A DNA stretch of 8,492 nucleotides from Phycisphaerales bacterium (GCA_003511945.1 DOJA01000102.1:4206-12697), one strand, 5' to 3'. Shown: positions 1 through 7,221, counted from the stretch's first letter. Translations and numbers: made by a program. Notes: a model not told the origin generated them from the letters alone.

Positions 1-60
1 GATCAGCGCCACGATGATCGCCCTGCCCAGCGCGATGGCGACGCCTTGTGCGAACGTCAC
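1..60 (-). CDS. Probable ABC transporter permease, N-terminus only
   Basis: Reading leftwards from a GTG at 60-58, the frame stays open to the window edge. It gives 20 residues (MTFAQGVAIALGRAIIVALI), which are hydrophobic and look like the start of a first membrane helix. The start codon overlaps the stop of the upstream substrate-binding protein gene in a GTGA arrangement, typical of translationally coupled ABC transporter genes. Binding-protein-dependent iron-type importers normally have the permease gene right after the binding protein, so the permease call rests on position plus hydrophobicity. No permease-specific motif (for example the EAA loop) is inside the window. It could be any other membrane protein starting here. 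Confidence 0.6.
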   Translation of the reverse strand, partial: MTFAQGVAIALGRAIIVALI

Positions 61-1110
61 TTGACGTACTCCCGTTGCAGCCAGCGCAGGCACTCTTTCG
101 CGGCGGCGGCGAGGTTGCTTAGCGGATAGCCGTCGCCGGCAAGTTTTCGCAGTTGCTTCACCTCATCGCTGAGCCTGTCTTCATCGACGGGGCCCAGCGG
201 AATCTGCCGGGAGCGCGAATTGGCGAGCATCAATTCCACCTCGGCCGAGAGAAGAAAATCCACGAGCTTTCGCGCGTCGTCGCCGCGCGGCGTGCCGCGG
301 ATCAGCGCGACCGTGTTGGGGATCACGATCGTCTTGCCATTGGTGAGCTGGACCGGCACCATCGCCACGGGCTTGCGTTCGTCGATGGCGGCGAAGAAAT
401 CGTCCGTGTCGGTCAGGCCCAGGTGGCACGTGCCGGCGGCGACGTGATTTTTCACAGGCCCGTTGCCCGGCAGTTCGATGATGCCGCGGCGGCGCAGGTC
501 ATCGTGCCAGGCCTGCAACCGTGTCGCCGCCCCACAGCCGCCAGAGCACGGTGTAGTGCGTGCGCGTGGTGCCATACAGCGGCCTGGCGATGGCCACGCG
601 GGAAAGATTCTCCGCATCGGCGGCGGCGCCGACGGCTTCGATCGTCGGCGGCATCGCCTGCGTGTTCACGATCCAGACGCGCATCCGCGCGGCGAACCCC
701 GTCCACAAGCCCTTGGGATCCCGATGTTCCGCCGGCATTCGCGACCAGCCTTCGCCCTGGTGCGCTTCAAGCACGCCCGCCTCGGCGAGTTCCATCGTGC
801 CCAGTTGCTCGTTGTTCCAGAACACATCGCAGCGCGGCTGATCCTTCTCCGCCAGCAGGCGTTGCACCAGGCCCAGCGACTTGCTTGCTTCGGTGTCCGG
901 CACGATGACGACGGGGATGCCGGTGCGCTCTTCGAATGCCTTGAGCACAGGCTCGGAGAACTCCAGGTCGTGGGCGCAGTAGACCACCAGCGTCTCTCCC
1001 TCCCGGCCTGAAGCCGGTCCGCCGAAGTACCGCACCAGCCCCAGCGCCAGCACCACCGCCAGCACCAGCGGCCCCACCACCGACAGCATCAGTTCCTTTG
1101 TCGTCAGCAC
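57..1110 (-). pseudogene. ABC transporter substrate-binding protein, iron(III)-type, with an internal +1 frameshift
   Basis: The product would be an extracytoplasmic binding protein (family 1 solute-binding, FutA/AfuA-like) delivering probably ferric iron to a membrane permease. The first frame (1110 to about 520) gives a hydrophobic N-terminal segment (residues about 9-27), then LVVYCAHD, a CDVFWNNE stretch near residue 94, and RPLYGTTRTHYT near 176, all typical of this family. This frame stops at 501-499. The rest of the family sequence (LQAWHDDL, AGTCHLGLTDTDDFF, then a C-terminal helical region) continues in another frame from about 520 to the TGA at 59-57. Removing one base between roughly 517 and 534 restores a 350-residue protein of normal length. 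The GTG start at 1110 has a GGGGAG Shine-Dalgarno sequence at 1123-1118; an ATG at 1089 is an alternative start. No lipobox cysteine is visible, so the N-terminus is either a Sec signal or an uncleaved anchor. Sequencing error, assembly indel and true inactivation cannot be told apart here. Substrate specificity is inferred. Confidence 0.8.
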
Positions 1111-1131
1111 GCCGGCGCTCCCCGTGTTGGG

Positions 1132-2568
1132 TCATCCAACCCGCGCCAGCAGCCCGAAGACTCCCAGCAGGATCCGTTGCGCCGGGCGCGGGTCCAGCGG
1201 CTTCCACTCGTCGTTCACGATCATCGCCACCACGAACACCCGCCCGTCCACACGCTCGGCCACCCACGCGGTCGCGATCGAACCCGGCTCCCCGCCGCGC
1301 ACCGCGGCCACCGATCGCCACACCCGCTGGTCGAACGCCTCCCCCTCCGCCGGGCCCAGCGCGTAGCGCAGGCCGTCCATGCCTTCTTCGCGTGAGAGCG
1401 TCCACAAGCGGGCCAGTTCGATGCTCATCTCGTCGGGCGTCGCAAGCCATCCCACCTTCAGCACATCCTGCGGCTTGCGCCACGCCGCCACGAACTGCGA
1501 CTCCGCCACGCTCTCCGCCACCGCCCCCCCCGGCGCCAGCAGCGCCCGGCGCTCGACCTCCGTCGCCTCTGCGAACTCCTTCACCAGGAAGCCGTCCACG
1601 GTGCACTTGATTTTGAACAGTTCATGGATGGAAAGGAAGGGCGCCATCGGCGCTGCCATGGCGCGTGCGCGGGCCGCCTCGTCGGCGCCGGTCACGCGGA
1701 GCGCCTCCTCCCGCGTCCGGCGCAGGCGCGCCTCGGCTCCCTCGCGCCCGACCACGCGCAGCAGCAGGTGGTCGGATGCCGTCGCGTCGCGCTCCGCGAG
1801 CGCCGCGCGCGTGAACTCGCCTACGGGCGGCGCCTCATCCCCCACGAACCCCGCGAACCGCCCCGGCGGGACGCTCACGAGCGCCGACTCCACCGCCAGC
1901 GTCTGGTCCCAGCGCGCACGACCCTCGCGCACGGCGTCCGCCGTCGCGCCGACCACGAACAGCGTCGACGCCGTCCCGATCGACATCAGCCGGTCCCCGC
2001 GCCAGCGGTTCAGCAGCCGGAGCGAGCCGTCCTCGCGCACCTCCCACGCGCTGAACCCCGCGGCGACGCCCATGGTGGACAGGTCCGCGTCCAGCACCGC
2101 CCACCCGTCGTACCCGCCCGGGCGCGGCTGCGGCGCCGCGTCCAGCGCGAGCAGGTCGATGCGGTGGGGCTCGTCCTCCTCCACCCGCACCGTCAGCGTC
2201 CACAGTTTCCCGTCCGCGCCGGTCTTCAACCCGACGGTGGCGGTGCGCGCGTCAAACAACCGGCGCCCCAGCGCCGTCGCGCCGCCGTTGCGGGAGGCGA
2301 ACCCCGTCACCGCCTCGCGCAGCTGCGGGACCGACACGCTCGCCTTCAGCGCGGGCGACAACGCCTCCTCATCGAACACCGCCCCCTCTTCACCCGTCAC
2401 CAGCGCCACAACCCGGTCCAGGTGCGCCCACGCCGCCCTGCCGGACGGCGTTTCGTCCGGCAGCCGCATCGGAACCCGGAACCGCTCGAGCGTCTGCGCC
2501 CGGGCGATCGGCGCCCACATGACCAGAAGAACAACCGCCAGGACCCCCGGGAGCAACACACGGATCAA
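1132..2568 (-). CDS. Secreted ORF12/LpqF-like beta-lactamase-fold protein, probable pseudoenzyme
   Basis: This 478-residue protein has a Sec signal peptide: arginine at position 3, a hydrophobic core over 4-20, and an ARA site before Q25. Residues about 35-145 resemble the alpha+beta N-terminal domain found in ORF12/LpqF-type proteins. Residues about 155-475 follow the serine beta-lactamase-like layout: a helix with GATADAVREGRARWDQTL (208-225), ATASDHLL (262-269), PFLSIHELFKIK (310-321), GWLATPDEM (373-381), and a C-terminal strand region with EPG and FVVAMIVND. The active-site motifs are altered. The SxxK position reads TAST (199-202), the SDN position reads RDA (260-262), and the KGGSEPG position reads RGGEPG (424-429). 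A hydrolase mechanism therefore looks unlikely, and a binding or structural role outside the cytoplasmic membrane is the inference. The TTG start is chosen because GGGAGG lies 7 bases upstream and it gives a complete signal peptide. Its stop lies 21 bases before the next gene's start. Family assignment is from memory of the motifs, without a profile search. Confidence 0.75.
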   Translation of the reverse strand: MIRVLLPGVLAVVLLVMWAPIARAQTLERFRVPMRLPDETPSGRAAWAHLDRVVALVTGEEGAVFDEEALSPALKASVSVPQLREAVTGFASRNGGATALGRRLFDARTATVGLKTGADGKLWTLTVRVEEDEPHRIDLLALDAAPQPRPGGYDGWAVLDADLSTMGVAAGFSAWEVREDGSLRLLNRWRGDRLMSIGTASTLFVVGATADAVREGRARWDQTLAVESALVSVPPGRFAGFVGDEAPPVGEFTRAALAERDATASDHLLLRVVGREGAEARLRRTREEALRVTGADEAARARAMAAPMAPFLSIHELFKIKCTVDGFLVKEFAEATEVERRALLAPGGAVAESVAESQFVAAWRKPQDVLKVGWLATPDEMSIELARLWTLSREEGMDGLRYALGPAEGEAFDQRVWRSVAAVRGGEPGSIATAWVAERVDGRVFVVAMIVNDEWKPLDPRPAQRILLGVFGLLARVG

Positions 2569-4634
2569 TCTTCGTCCTCCCTGGGCTTGAACGCCGCGAT
2601 GATCTCCGCCTGCACGCTCGGCGGGGTGCGCTCGTCGTGGCTGTAGTCCATCGTGAACGAGCCCTGCCCCCCCGTCATGCTCTTGAGCTGGCTCGAGTAC
2701 GACGCCATCTCCGACAGCGGCGCCTTCGCGTGGATCACGCACATGTCCCCGGGCAGGTAGTCCGTGCTCTGCACCTGGCCCCGCTTGCCCGACAGGTCCG
2801 CCGTGATGTCCCCCATCTTGGTCGCCGGCGCCGTGATCTCGACATCCACGAACGGCTCCAGCAGCGCCGGGCGCGCCTTGCTCACCGCGTCGATGAACGC
2901 CCGGCGCCCCGCGGTCACGAACGCCACTTCCTTCGAGTCCACCGGGTGGTGCTTCCCGTCGTACACCCGGACCCGAACCCCCGTCAGCGGGTAGCCCGCC
3001 ACCGCACCCTCCGTCAGCACGCGGCGCACGCCCTTCTCGATCGCCGGCAGGAACTGACGGGGGATCGAACCGCCCACCGTGTCGTCCACGAACTCGAAGG
3101 GCTCCCCGCTCTCGGACATGGTCCCGTTCATCGGCTCCACCCGCAGGAACACCTCCCCGAACTGACCGGCGCCGCCCGTCTGCTTCTTGTGCCGATGGTG
3201 CCCCTCCGCCTTCCCCGTGATCGTCTCCTTGTACGCAATCCGCGGCGGCGCCGTCTCGACCTCCACATGGAACCGGTTCTTCAGCTTCTCCAGCAGGATC
3301 CGCATGTGCAGCTCGCCGACCGCCCGGGCCACCGTCTGGTGCGTCGCCGACACCCGTTCCACATGGAAGGTCGGGTCTTCGTCCATCAGCTTGGTCAGCG
3401 CCGCCCCGATCTTCCCCTCGTCGTTGCGGCTCTTGGCCTCCACCGCCACGCCGTACATGGGCTTGGGCAGCGGCAGCGGCTTGAACCGCAGCGAGTCCAG
3501 GTCGTGCGACCCGTGCAGCACCCCGTTCGTGTGCAGCTCGTCGATCTTCGCCAGCGCGATGATGTCCCCGGGCACCGCCTCGGGCACCTCCCGCGTCTCC
3601 TTGCCGAACACCTTGTACACATGCGCCACGCGGACCGGCTTCTTCCCGTCGTTCAGCAGCAGCGATGTCCCCGGCCTCAGCGTCCCCTGGTGCACCCGCG
3701 CGTAGGCCAGTTTTCCTACGAACTGGTCCGTCGTCACCTTGAAGATGTGCGCCACCACTTCCTTCGACGGGTCCGGCTCCGCGTGCCACTCCTCCTCCGG
3801 ACCCGCGGCGCTCCGCTTGAGAAGGAACGGACGCGGGTTCCCCTCGTAGGGGCTGGGGCACAGCCGCGCCATGATGTGGATCAGGTCGTCCAGCCCGGCC
3901 CCCGTCCGCGCCGAGCAGAACACCACCGGCACCAGGTGGCCCTCACGCAGGCACTTCTCGAAGGCGTCGTGCAGCTGGTGCTCCTCCAGCGACTCCCCCT
4001 GCTCCAGGTAGGTCGCCATCAGTTGCTCGTCCACCTCCACCACCTGCTCGATGATCGCCCGGTGCCCCGCCTCCACCGACGAGAAGTCCACCTCCCCCTC
4101 CGACCGCTCCCACAGGTCCACCACATCCGTCCCGCCCTTGGTCGGCAGGTTCACCGGCAGGAACTCGCTCCCGAACGACTCCCGCAGCGACGCCAGAATC
4201 TGCTCGCACTCCTTCACATGGTCATCGATCTTGTTCACGATCACCATGTGCGGCAGCTTCCGCTCCTCCGCCACCTTGAGCAGCCGCCGGGCCATCGTCT
4301 GGATGCCCTTGTCCGCCCCGATCACCACCGCCACCGTCTCCACCGCCGGGAACGCCGAGATCGCCTGCCCGATGAAGTCCGGGTACCCCGGCGTGTCCAG
4401 GAGGTTGATCTGGCGCCCCTCGGCCTCGAAGTTCACCGCCGCCGTGTTCAGCGAGTGCTTGTGGTGCTTCTCTTCCGGCTCGAAGTCGCACACCGTCGAC
4501 CCGTCCTCGATCCGCCCCGCCCGGGGGATCGCCCCTGCCCGGTGCAGGATCGCCTCCACCAGCGTCGTCTTGCCCGACGAGGCGTGGCCCGTGATCGCGA
4601 TGTTCCGGATGGCGTGGGGGTCGGTCGTTGGCAT
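2565..4634 (-). CDS. fusA2: Elongation factor G-like GTPase (EF-G2 type)
   Basis: This 689-residue protein has the five-domain EF-G plan and would act on the ribosome as a translational GTPase. The G domain shows GHASSGKT (16-23), DTPGY (80-84), NKID (134-137) and CSA (240-242). Domain II spans about 290-380 and domain III about 388-460 (GELHMRILLEKL). Domain IV contains KKQTGGAGQFG (483-493) and the tip loop HHPVDSKE (562-569). Domain V contains TKMGDITADLSGKRGQ (605-620). Two features separate it from housekeeping EF-G. The switch I RGITI sequence is replaced by a lysine/histidine-rich KHHKHSLNTA (56-65), and the switch II catalytic histidine is tyrosine (Y84). Both match the EF-G2/EF-G-like subfamily found beside a normal fusA in several phyla, so a specialised rather than essential elongation role is likely. 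The ATG at 4634 is preferred over one at 4685: it has AGGAG at 4649-4645 and gives the usual N-terminus. The stop overlaps the next gene's start by 4 bases. TetM-like ribosome protection is less likely given the overall similarity to EF-G2. Confidence 0.93.
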   Translation of the reverse strand: MPTTDPHAIRNIAITGHASSGKTTLVEAILHRAGAIPRAGRIEDGSTVCDFEPEEKHHKHSLNTAAVNFEAEGRQINLLDTPGYPDFIGQAISAFPAVETVAVVIGADKGIQTMARRLLKVAEERKLPHMVIVNKIDDHVKECEQILASLRESFGSEFLPVNLPTKGGTDVVDLWERSEGEVDFSSVEAGHRAIIEQVVEVDEQLMATYLEQGESLEEHQLHDAFEKCLREGHLVPVVFCSARTGAGLDDLIHIMARLCPSPYEGNPRPFLLKRSAAGPEEEWHAEPDPSKEVVAHIFKVTTDQFVGKLAYARVHQGTLRPGTSLLLNDGKKPVRVAHVYKVFGKETREVPEAVPGDIIALAKIDELHTNGVLHGSHDLDSLRFKPLPLPKPMYGVAVEAKSRNDEGKIGAALTKLMDEDPTFHVERVSATHQTVARAVGELHMRILLEKLKNRFHVEVETAPPRIAYKETITGKAEGHHRHKKQTGGAGQFGEVFLRVEPMNGTMSESGEPFEFVDDTVGGSIPRQFLPAIEKGVRRVLTEGAVAGYPLTGVRVRVYDGKHHPVDSKEVAFVTAGRRAFIDAVSKARPALLEPFVDVEITAPATKMGDITADLSGKRGQVQSTDYLPGDMCVIHAKAPLSEMASYSSQLKSMTGGQGSFTMDYSHDERTPPSVQAEIIAAFKPREDED
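2576..2581 (-). promoter_or_regulatory. Shine-Dalgarno sequence deciding a TTG start
   Basis: GGGAGG lies 7 bases before the TTG at 2568-2566, inside the last codons of the EF-G-like gene. The TTG overlaps that gene's TGA stop as TTGA. The next in-frame candidate, GTG at 2559-2557, would be 16 bases away and would remove the positively charged N-terminus of the signal peptide. TTG is therefore the best supported start. Confidence 0.7.
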
Positions 4635-4651
4635 GGGGCGCGGTCTCCTGT

Positions 4652-4664
4652 TCGGCTGAGCCGA
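4652..4664. repeat. Short palindrome just upstream of the EF-G2 Shine-Dalgarno
   Basis: TCGGCT and AGCCGA flank one base, forming a perfect inverted repeat that could fold as a 5-bp hairpin with a 3-base loop in the mRNA. It ends two bases before the AGGAG at 4649-4645, so it could affect ribosome access. The fold is small and could be chance in such GC-rich DNA. Confidence 0.4.
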
Positions 4665-4675
4665 CCGACCGACCG
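4661..4675. repeat. CCGA tetranucleotide tandem repeat
   Basis: CCGA occurs three times in tandem plus a partial fourth copy (CCG). It lies in the untranslated leader of the EF-G2 gene and overlaps the right arm of the small palindrome at 4652-4664. Its copy number could vary between strains. I see no further role. Confidence 0.6.
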
Positions 4676-4805
4676 CCCCAGGCACCCGAGCCGAAGCGAC
4701 GACCGCAGCCCCTCACCCCGGCCCGTCGTCGGACCGGAGCAGGCATCGCCACGCACGCCGCCCCCGCTCCCGCCCACCAGCGGCCAAAGCCCGTCGGCCC
4801 CTCTC

Positions 4806-4833
4806 AGTCTACCCGCGCGCGGCGCTCTGTGAA
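4806..4833 (-). promoter_or_regulatory. Candidate sigma70-type promoter for the EF-G2 run
   Basis: On the minus strand TTCACA (4833-4828, five of six matches to TTGACA) is followed after 16 bases by TAGACT (4811-4806, four of six matches to TATAAT). It sits in the only long non-coding gap among the minus-strand genes and would leave a GC-rich leader of about 165 bases before the ATG at 4634. The rest of the gap (4635-4908) holds no convincing gene, only the small palindrome and CCGA repeat near its left end. Sigma-factor preferences of this organism are unknown, so the match is suggestive only. Confidence 0.4.
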
Positions 4834-4908
4834 GCCGGCGTGAACGACGCGATCCCCTCCCGCCGCCCGCACGCACCGCCATCCAACAGGGGGAGAGGCG
4901 ACCCCCGC

Positions 4909-7221
4909 CTATCCCGCCTGTTCCGCCGCCACCCGTGTTCCGGAGTCCCGTGACTCCGCCCCCCCCCCGGGGTACGCGATCCGCCCGTGGTAGATCGCGC
5001 TCAGCGTCTTCGTCACCGCGTCTTCAATCAGGCGCAGTTCCCGAAGCGTGAGCGAGCACTCATCGAACTGGCCGTCCATCAGCCGCTTGGTCGTCAGCGC
5101 GTGGACCAGCGAGGCGATCCGCGAGGGCGTCGGCTCCGTCATCGCCCGGGTCGCGCCCTCCACCGCGTCGCAGATCATCAGGATCGCCTGCTCCCTCGTG
5201 CGCGGCTTGGGTCCCGGGTAGCGGTACTCGATCTCCTCGGGCATCTCGTGCGCGTCCTCGTCCTCCGCCTGACGCCGGGCCGCGTCGTAGAAGTACTCCA
5301 CCAGCGTCGTCCCGTGGTGGCTGGCGATGTATCCGTGGAGCGAACGGGGCAGGCCGAACTCCCGCGCCAGCTCCATCCCGTCCTTCACATGGCCCACGAT
5401 CACCAGCAGACTCATCGCGGGGCTGAGCTTGGCGTGGCGGTTCAGCCCCCGCGCCTGGTTCTCCACGAAGTAGTCGGGCTTGTTCATCTTCCCGATGTCG
5501 TGGTAGAGCGCCCCGACATACAGGTGCAGCCCGTCGGCGCCGATGGCGTCCGCCGCCGCCTCCGCCAGCGTCGCCACCGTGTGGGAGTGATTGAAAGTCC
5601 CCGGCGCCTGCTGCTGCAGCCGGCGCAGGAGGGTCTGCTTGGGGTCGCGCAGCTCGCTCAGGGTCATCCCCGTCACCACATCGAAGACCCGCTCGACCAG
5701 CGGCAGCAGCACCAGCAGCAGCGCGCCCGCCATGAACGCCCCGGCCGCCGCGCGGACCCCGTCGCCGACGATTTCACCCCACACCGCGGGCACCAGGGGG
5801 CGCACCAGCAGGTTCACCGCCGCCGCCGCCATCCCCGCGAGCGACGCCGTCAGCACCGCCGCCGCCACCACATCATTGCGGCTGCGGATCTCCCGCATCC
5901 GCCACGCCGCCACCCCCACCGACGCCAGCACCACCACCAGGTACCCCGTCGCCGGCCCGACCGACGCGCCGACGATCGCCCCCTGCGCCGCCGCCGCCCC
6001 CAGCGCGGTCCGCGGGTCGAACGCCACCGCCACGACCATGCTGGTGAACAGCACCGCCCCCACCGCCACCAGCCAGAACAGTTCAGGGTGCAGGACGGTC
6101 GTCCACGCGCCGGTCAGCGCCCCGCCCGCGACCAGCGCCGCCAGCCCCAGCAGGCGGCGCGTCCCGAGCGTCTCCCAGGAGTGATTCAGCCGCAGGAACA
6201 GCGCCAGCGCCGCGACGATCGTCGCGCTCACCGCGCCCACCCCGGACCACTCCAGCCCGCGCACCGCCATGGAGCGTCCCCCGCGGACCGCGCGGTTCTC
6301 CGCCGCCAGCACCTGGTACTGCTCCCGCGCCAGCACCTCGCCCCGGCGCGCGATGACATCACCCACGCGGTAGGCCACCATCTGCACCGGCGCCGCCGCC
6401 GCCTCGCGCTCTCGGCGCTGCTCGGTCGCCGCCCGGTCGAACGCGAACAGCGCCTGCGGCCTTGCCGTCAGCCGCTGCATGACCAGTTCGCCCGCCACGC
6501 CCCCCGGACCCGCCAGACCCGCCGAGCGCAGCACGCCCGACACCGGCTCGCTCAGGTCGGCCCCCACATACAGCGACGCCGACTTCGCCACCCCCCGCGC
6601 CGTCCCGTCGGGCAGGCGCAGCTCCACCTGCGCCGAGGGGTCGTTCAGCGCCAGCTGGTACTCGTCGCTGGTCAGCAGCGGACGCGACAGCATGAACTCC
6701 ATCACCCGCGCGACCTTCCGACCCCATGCCTCGGCGTCCCCGAACGATTCCGCCGACGCCTTGGCCCGCGCGAACTGCGCGGGCGTGAGCGCGAACTCCT
6801 CCCGCACCTCCGCCGCCAGTTCCTCGAACGACCCCGACGCCTCCAGCGACGCCGGCAGCGCCGCCAGCGACTCCTGCAGGTCCTGCCGCACCCGCTCGTC
6901 GACCACATACACCCGGGGCGACGCCAGGCGGCGCGCCTCCCGCGCCCGCTCGGTCGCCGCCAGGTCGGGCAGCTCGAACTCCGCCCGCACCAGGCGCGTC
7001 CGGTCCAGCACCCGCCCCTCGGCCACCAGCAGGCGCCCCTGCCCGAGCGCCACCGTCAGCGACACCGCCAGCAGCAGCCCCACCCCCACCACCAGCGTCG
7101 GCAGGAAACTCGGGCGCAGCGCCCAGGCGCGGACCGCGTCCAGCCGCGTCGGCGCCGCGTGCTTGGGCGCCCGCCTGGGCTTCCTCCCCCGCGCGCTCCT
7201 CGTCTGCGGCCGATCAAGCAT
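4909..7221 (-). CDS. pgpH: PgpH/YqfF-type 7TM-HD membrane phosphodiesterase (c-di-AMP hydrolase family)
   Basis: This 770-residue membrane protein has the PgpH architecture: a basic cytoplasmic N-terminus, one membrane helix (about 41-60), a large extracytoplasmic domain (about 65-318), a bundle of about seven helices (about 325-508), and a cytoplasmic HD domain. The HD metal ligands are all present: H545 in FNHSH, H574-D575 in YHDIGK, H611 in GHVKD, H635-H636 in ASHHGT, and D685 in MICDA. Characterised family members hydrolyse cyclic di-AMP to pApA. Activity here is expected from the intact site but not shown. The ATG at 7221 overlaps the phoH stop by 8 bases, with a G-rich ribosome-binding stretch just upstream; an upstream in-frame start at 7347 would lie well inside phoH and adds a non-conserved segment. 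Length is close to that of known homologues. A ybeY gene, the usual next neighbour in many genomes, does not follow. The last 20 or so residues past the HD domain look disordered. Confidence 0.93.
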   Translation of the reverse strand: MLDRPQTRSARGRKPRRAPKHAAPTRLDAVRAWALRPSFLPTLVVGVGLLLAVSLTVALGQGRLLVAEGRVLDRTRLVRAEFELPDLAATERAREARRLASPRVYVVDERVRQDLQESLAALPASLEASGSFEELAAEVREEFALTPAQFARAKASAESFGDAEAWGRKVARVMEFMLSRPLLTSDEYQLALNDPSAQVELRLPDGTARGVAKSASLYVGADLSEPVSGVLRSAGLAGPGGVAGELVMQRLTARPQALFAFDRAATEQRREREAAAAPVQMVAYRVGDVIARRGEVLAREQYQVLAAENRAVRGGRSMAVRGLEWSGVGAVSATIVAALALFLRLNHSWETLGTRRLLGLAALVAGGALTGAWTTVLHPELFWLVAVGAVLFTSMVVAVAFDPRTALGAAAAQGAIVGASVGPATGYLVVVLASVGVAAWRMREIRSRNDVVAAAVLTASLAGMAAAAVNLLVRPLVPAVWGEIVGDGVRAAAGAFMAGALLLVLLPLVERVFDVVTGMTLSELRDPKQTLLRRLQQQAPGTFNHSHTVATLAEAAADAIGADGLHLYVGALYHDIGKMNKPDYFVENQARGLNRHAKLSPAMSLLVIVGHVKDGMELAREFGLPRSLHGYIASHHGTTLVEYFYDAARRQAEDEDAHEMPEEIEYRYPGPKPRTREQAILMICDAVEGATRAMTEPTPSRIASLVHALTTKRLMDGQFDECSLTLRELRLIEDAVTKTLSAIYHGRIAYPGGGAESRDSGTRVAAEQAG
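4941..4958. repeat. Perfect 7-bp inverted repeat inside the 3' end of pgpH
   Basis: CGGAGTC and GACTCCG are separated by 4 bases, giving a stable potential hairpin in the mRNA about 30 bases before the TAG stop. It lies immediately downstream, in the direction of transcription, of a 10-G tract. No T-run follows, so it is not a standard intrinsic terminator. It could slow ribosomes or protect the 3' end, or be chance. Confidence 0.5.
4959..4968. repeat. Ten-base C/G homopolymer in pgpH
   Basis: Ten consecutive C on the plus strand (G in the mRNA) encode part of the PGGG segment at residues 751-754. Tracts of this length are prone to replication slippage and to sequencing error. A one-base change would alter only the tail after the HD domain and might extend or shorten the C-terminus. 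Confidence 0.8.

Noticed and set aside
153..908. Plus-strand open frame opposite the binding protein gene
   Set aside because: It has no recognisable domain, and the opposite strand carries clear binding-protein sequence on both sides of the frameshift.
1524..1531. Run of eight C in the beta-lactamase-fold gene
   Set aside because: The reading frame and family-like sequence continue normally on both sides, so there is no sign of slippage.
1379..2590. Plus-strand open frame of about 400 codons opposite the beta-lactamase-fold gene
   Set aside because: It is S/R/A/T-rich low-complexity sequence. The minus-strand frame has a signal peptide, a good Shine-Dalgarno and family motifs.
2569..3861. 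N-terminal extension of the beta-lactamase-fold frame into the EF-G2 gene
   Set aside because: The frame is open upstream only as a shadow of EF-G2. The extended sequence is G/R/A-rich, and the signal peptide marks the true start at 2568.
2637..4832. Very long plus-strand open frame opposite the EF-G2 gene
   Set aside because: The translation is rich in R, H, P and L with no domain. It is the antisense shadow of a high-GC gene with strong third-position bias.
4889..4906. GGGGG/CCCCC inverted repeat just after the pgpH stop as a terminator
   Set aside because: The stem is only 5 bp with an 8-base loop and no T-run follows in the direction of transcription. Such matches are expected by chance at this GC content.
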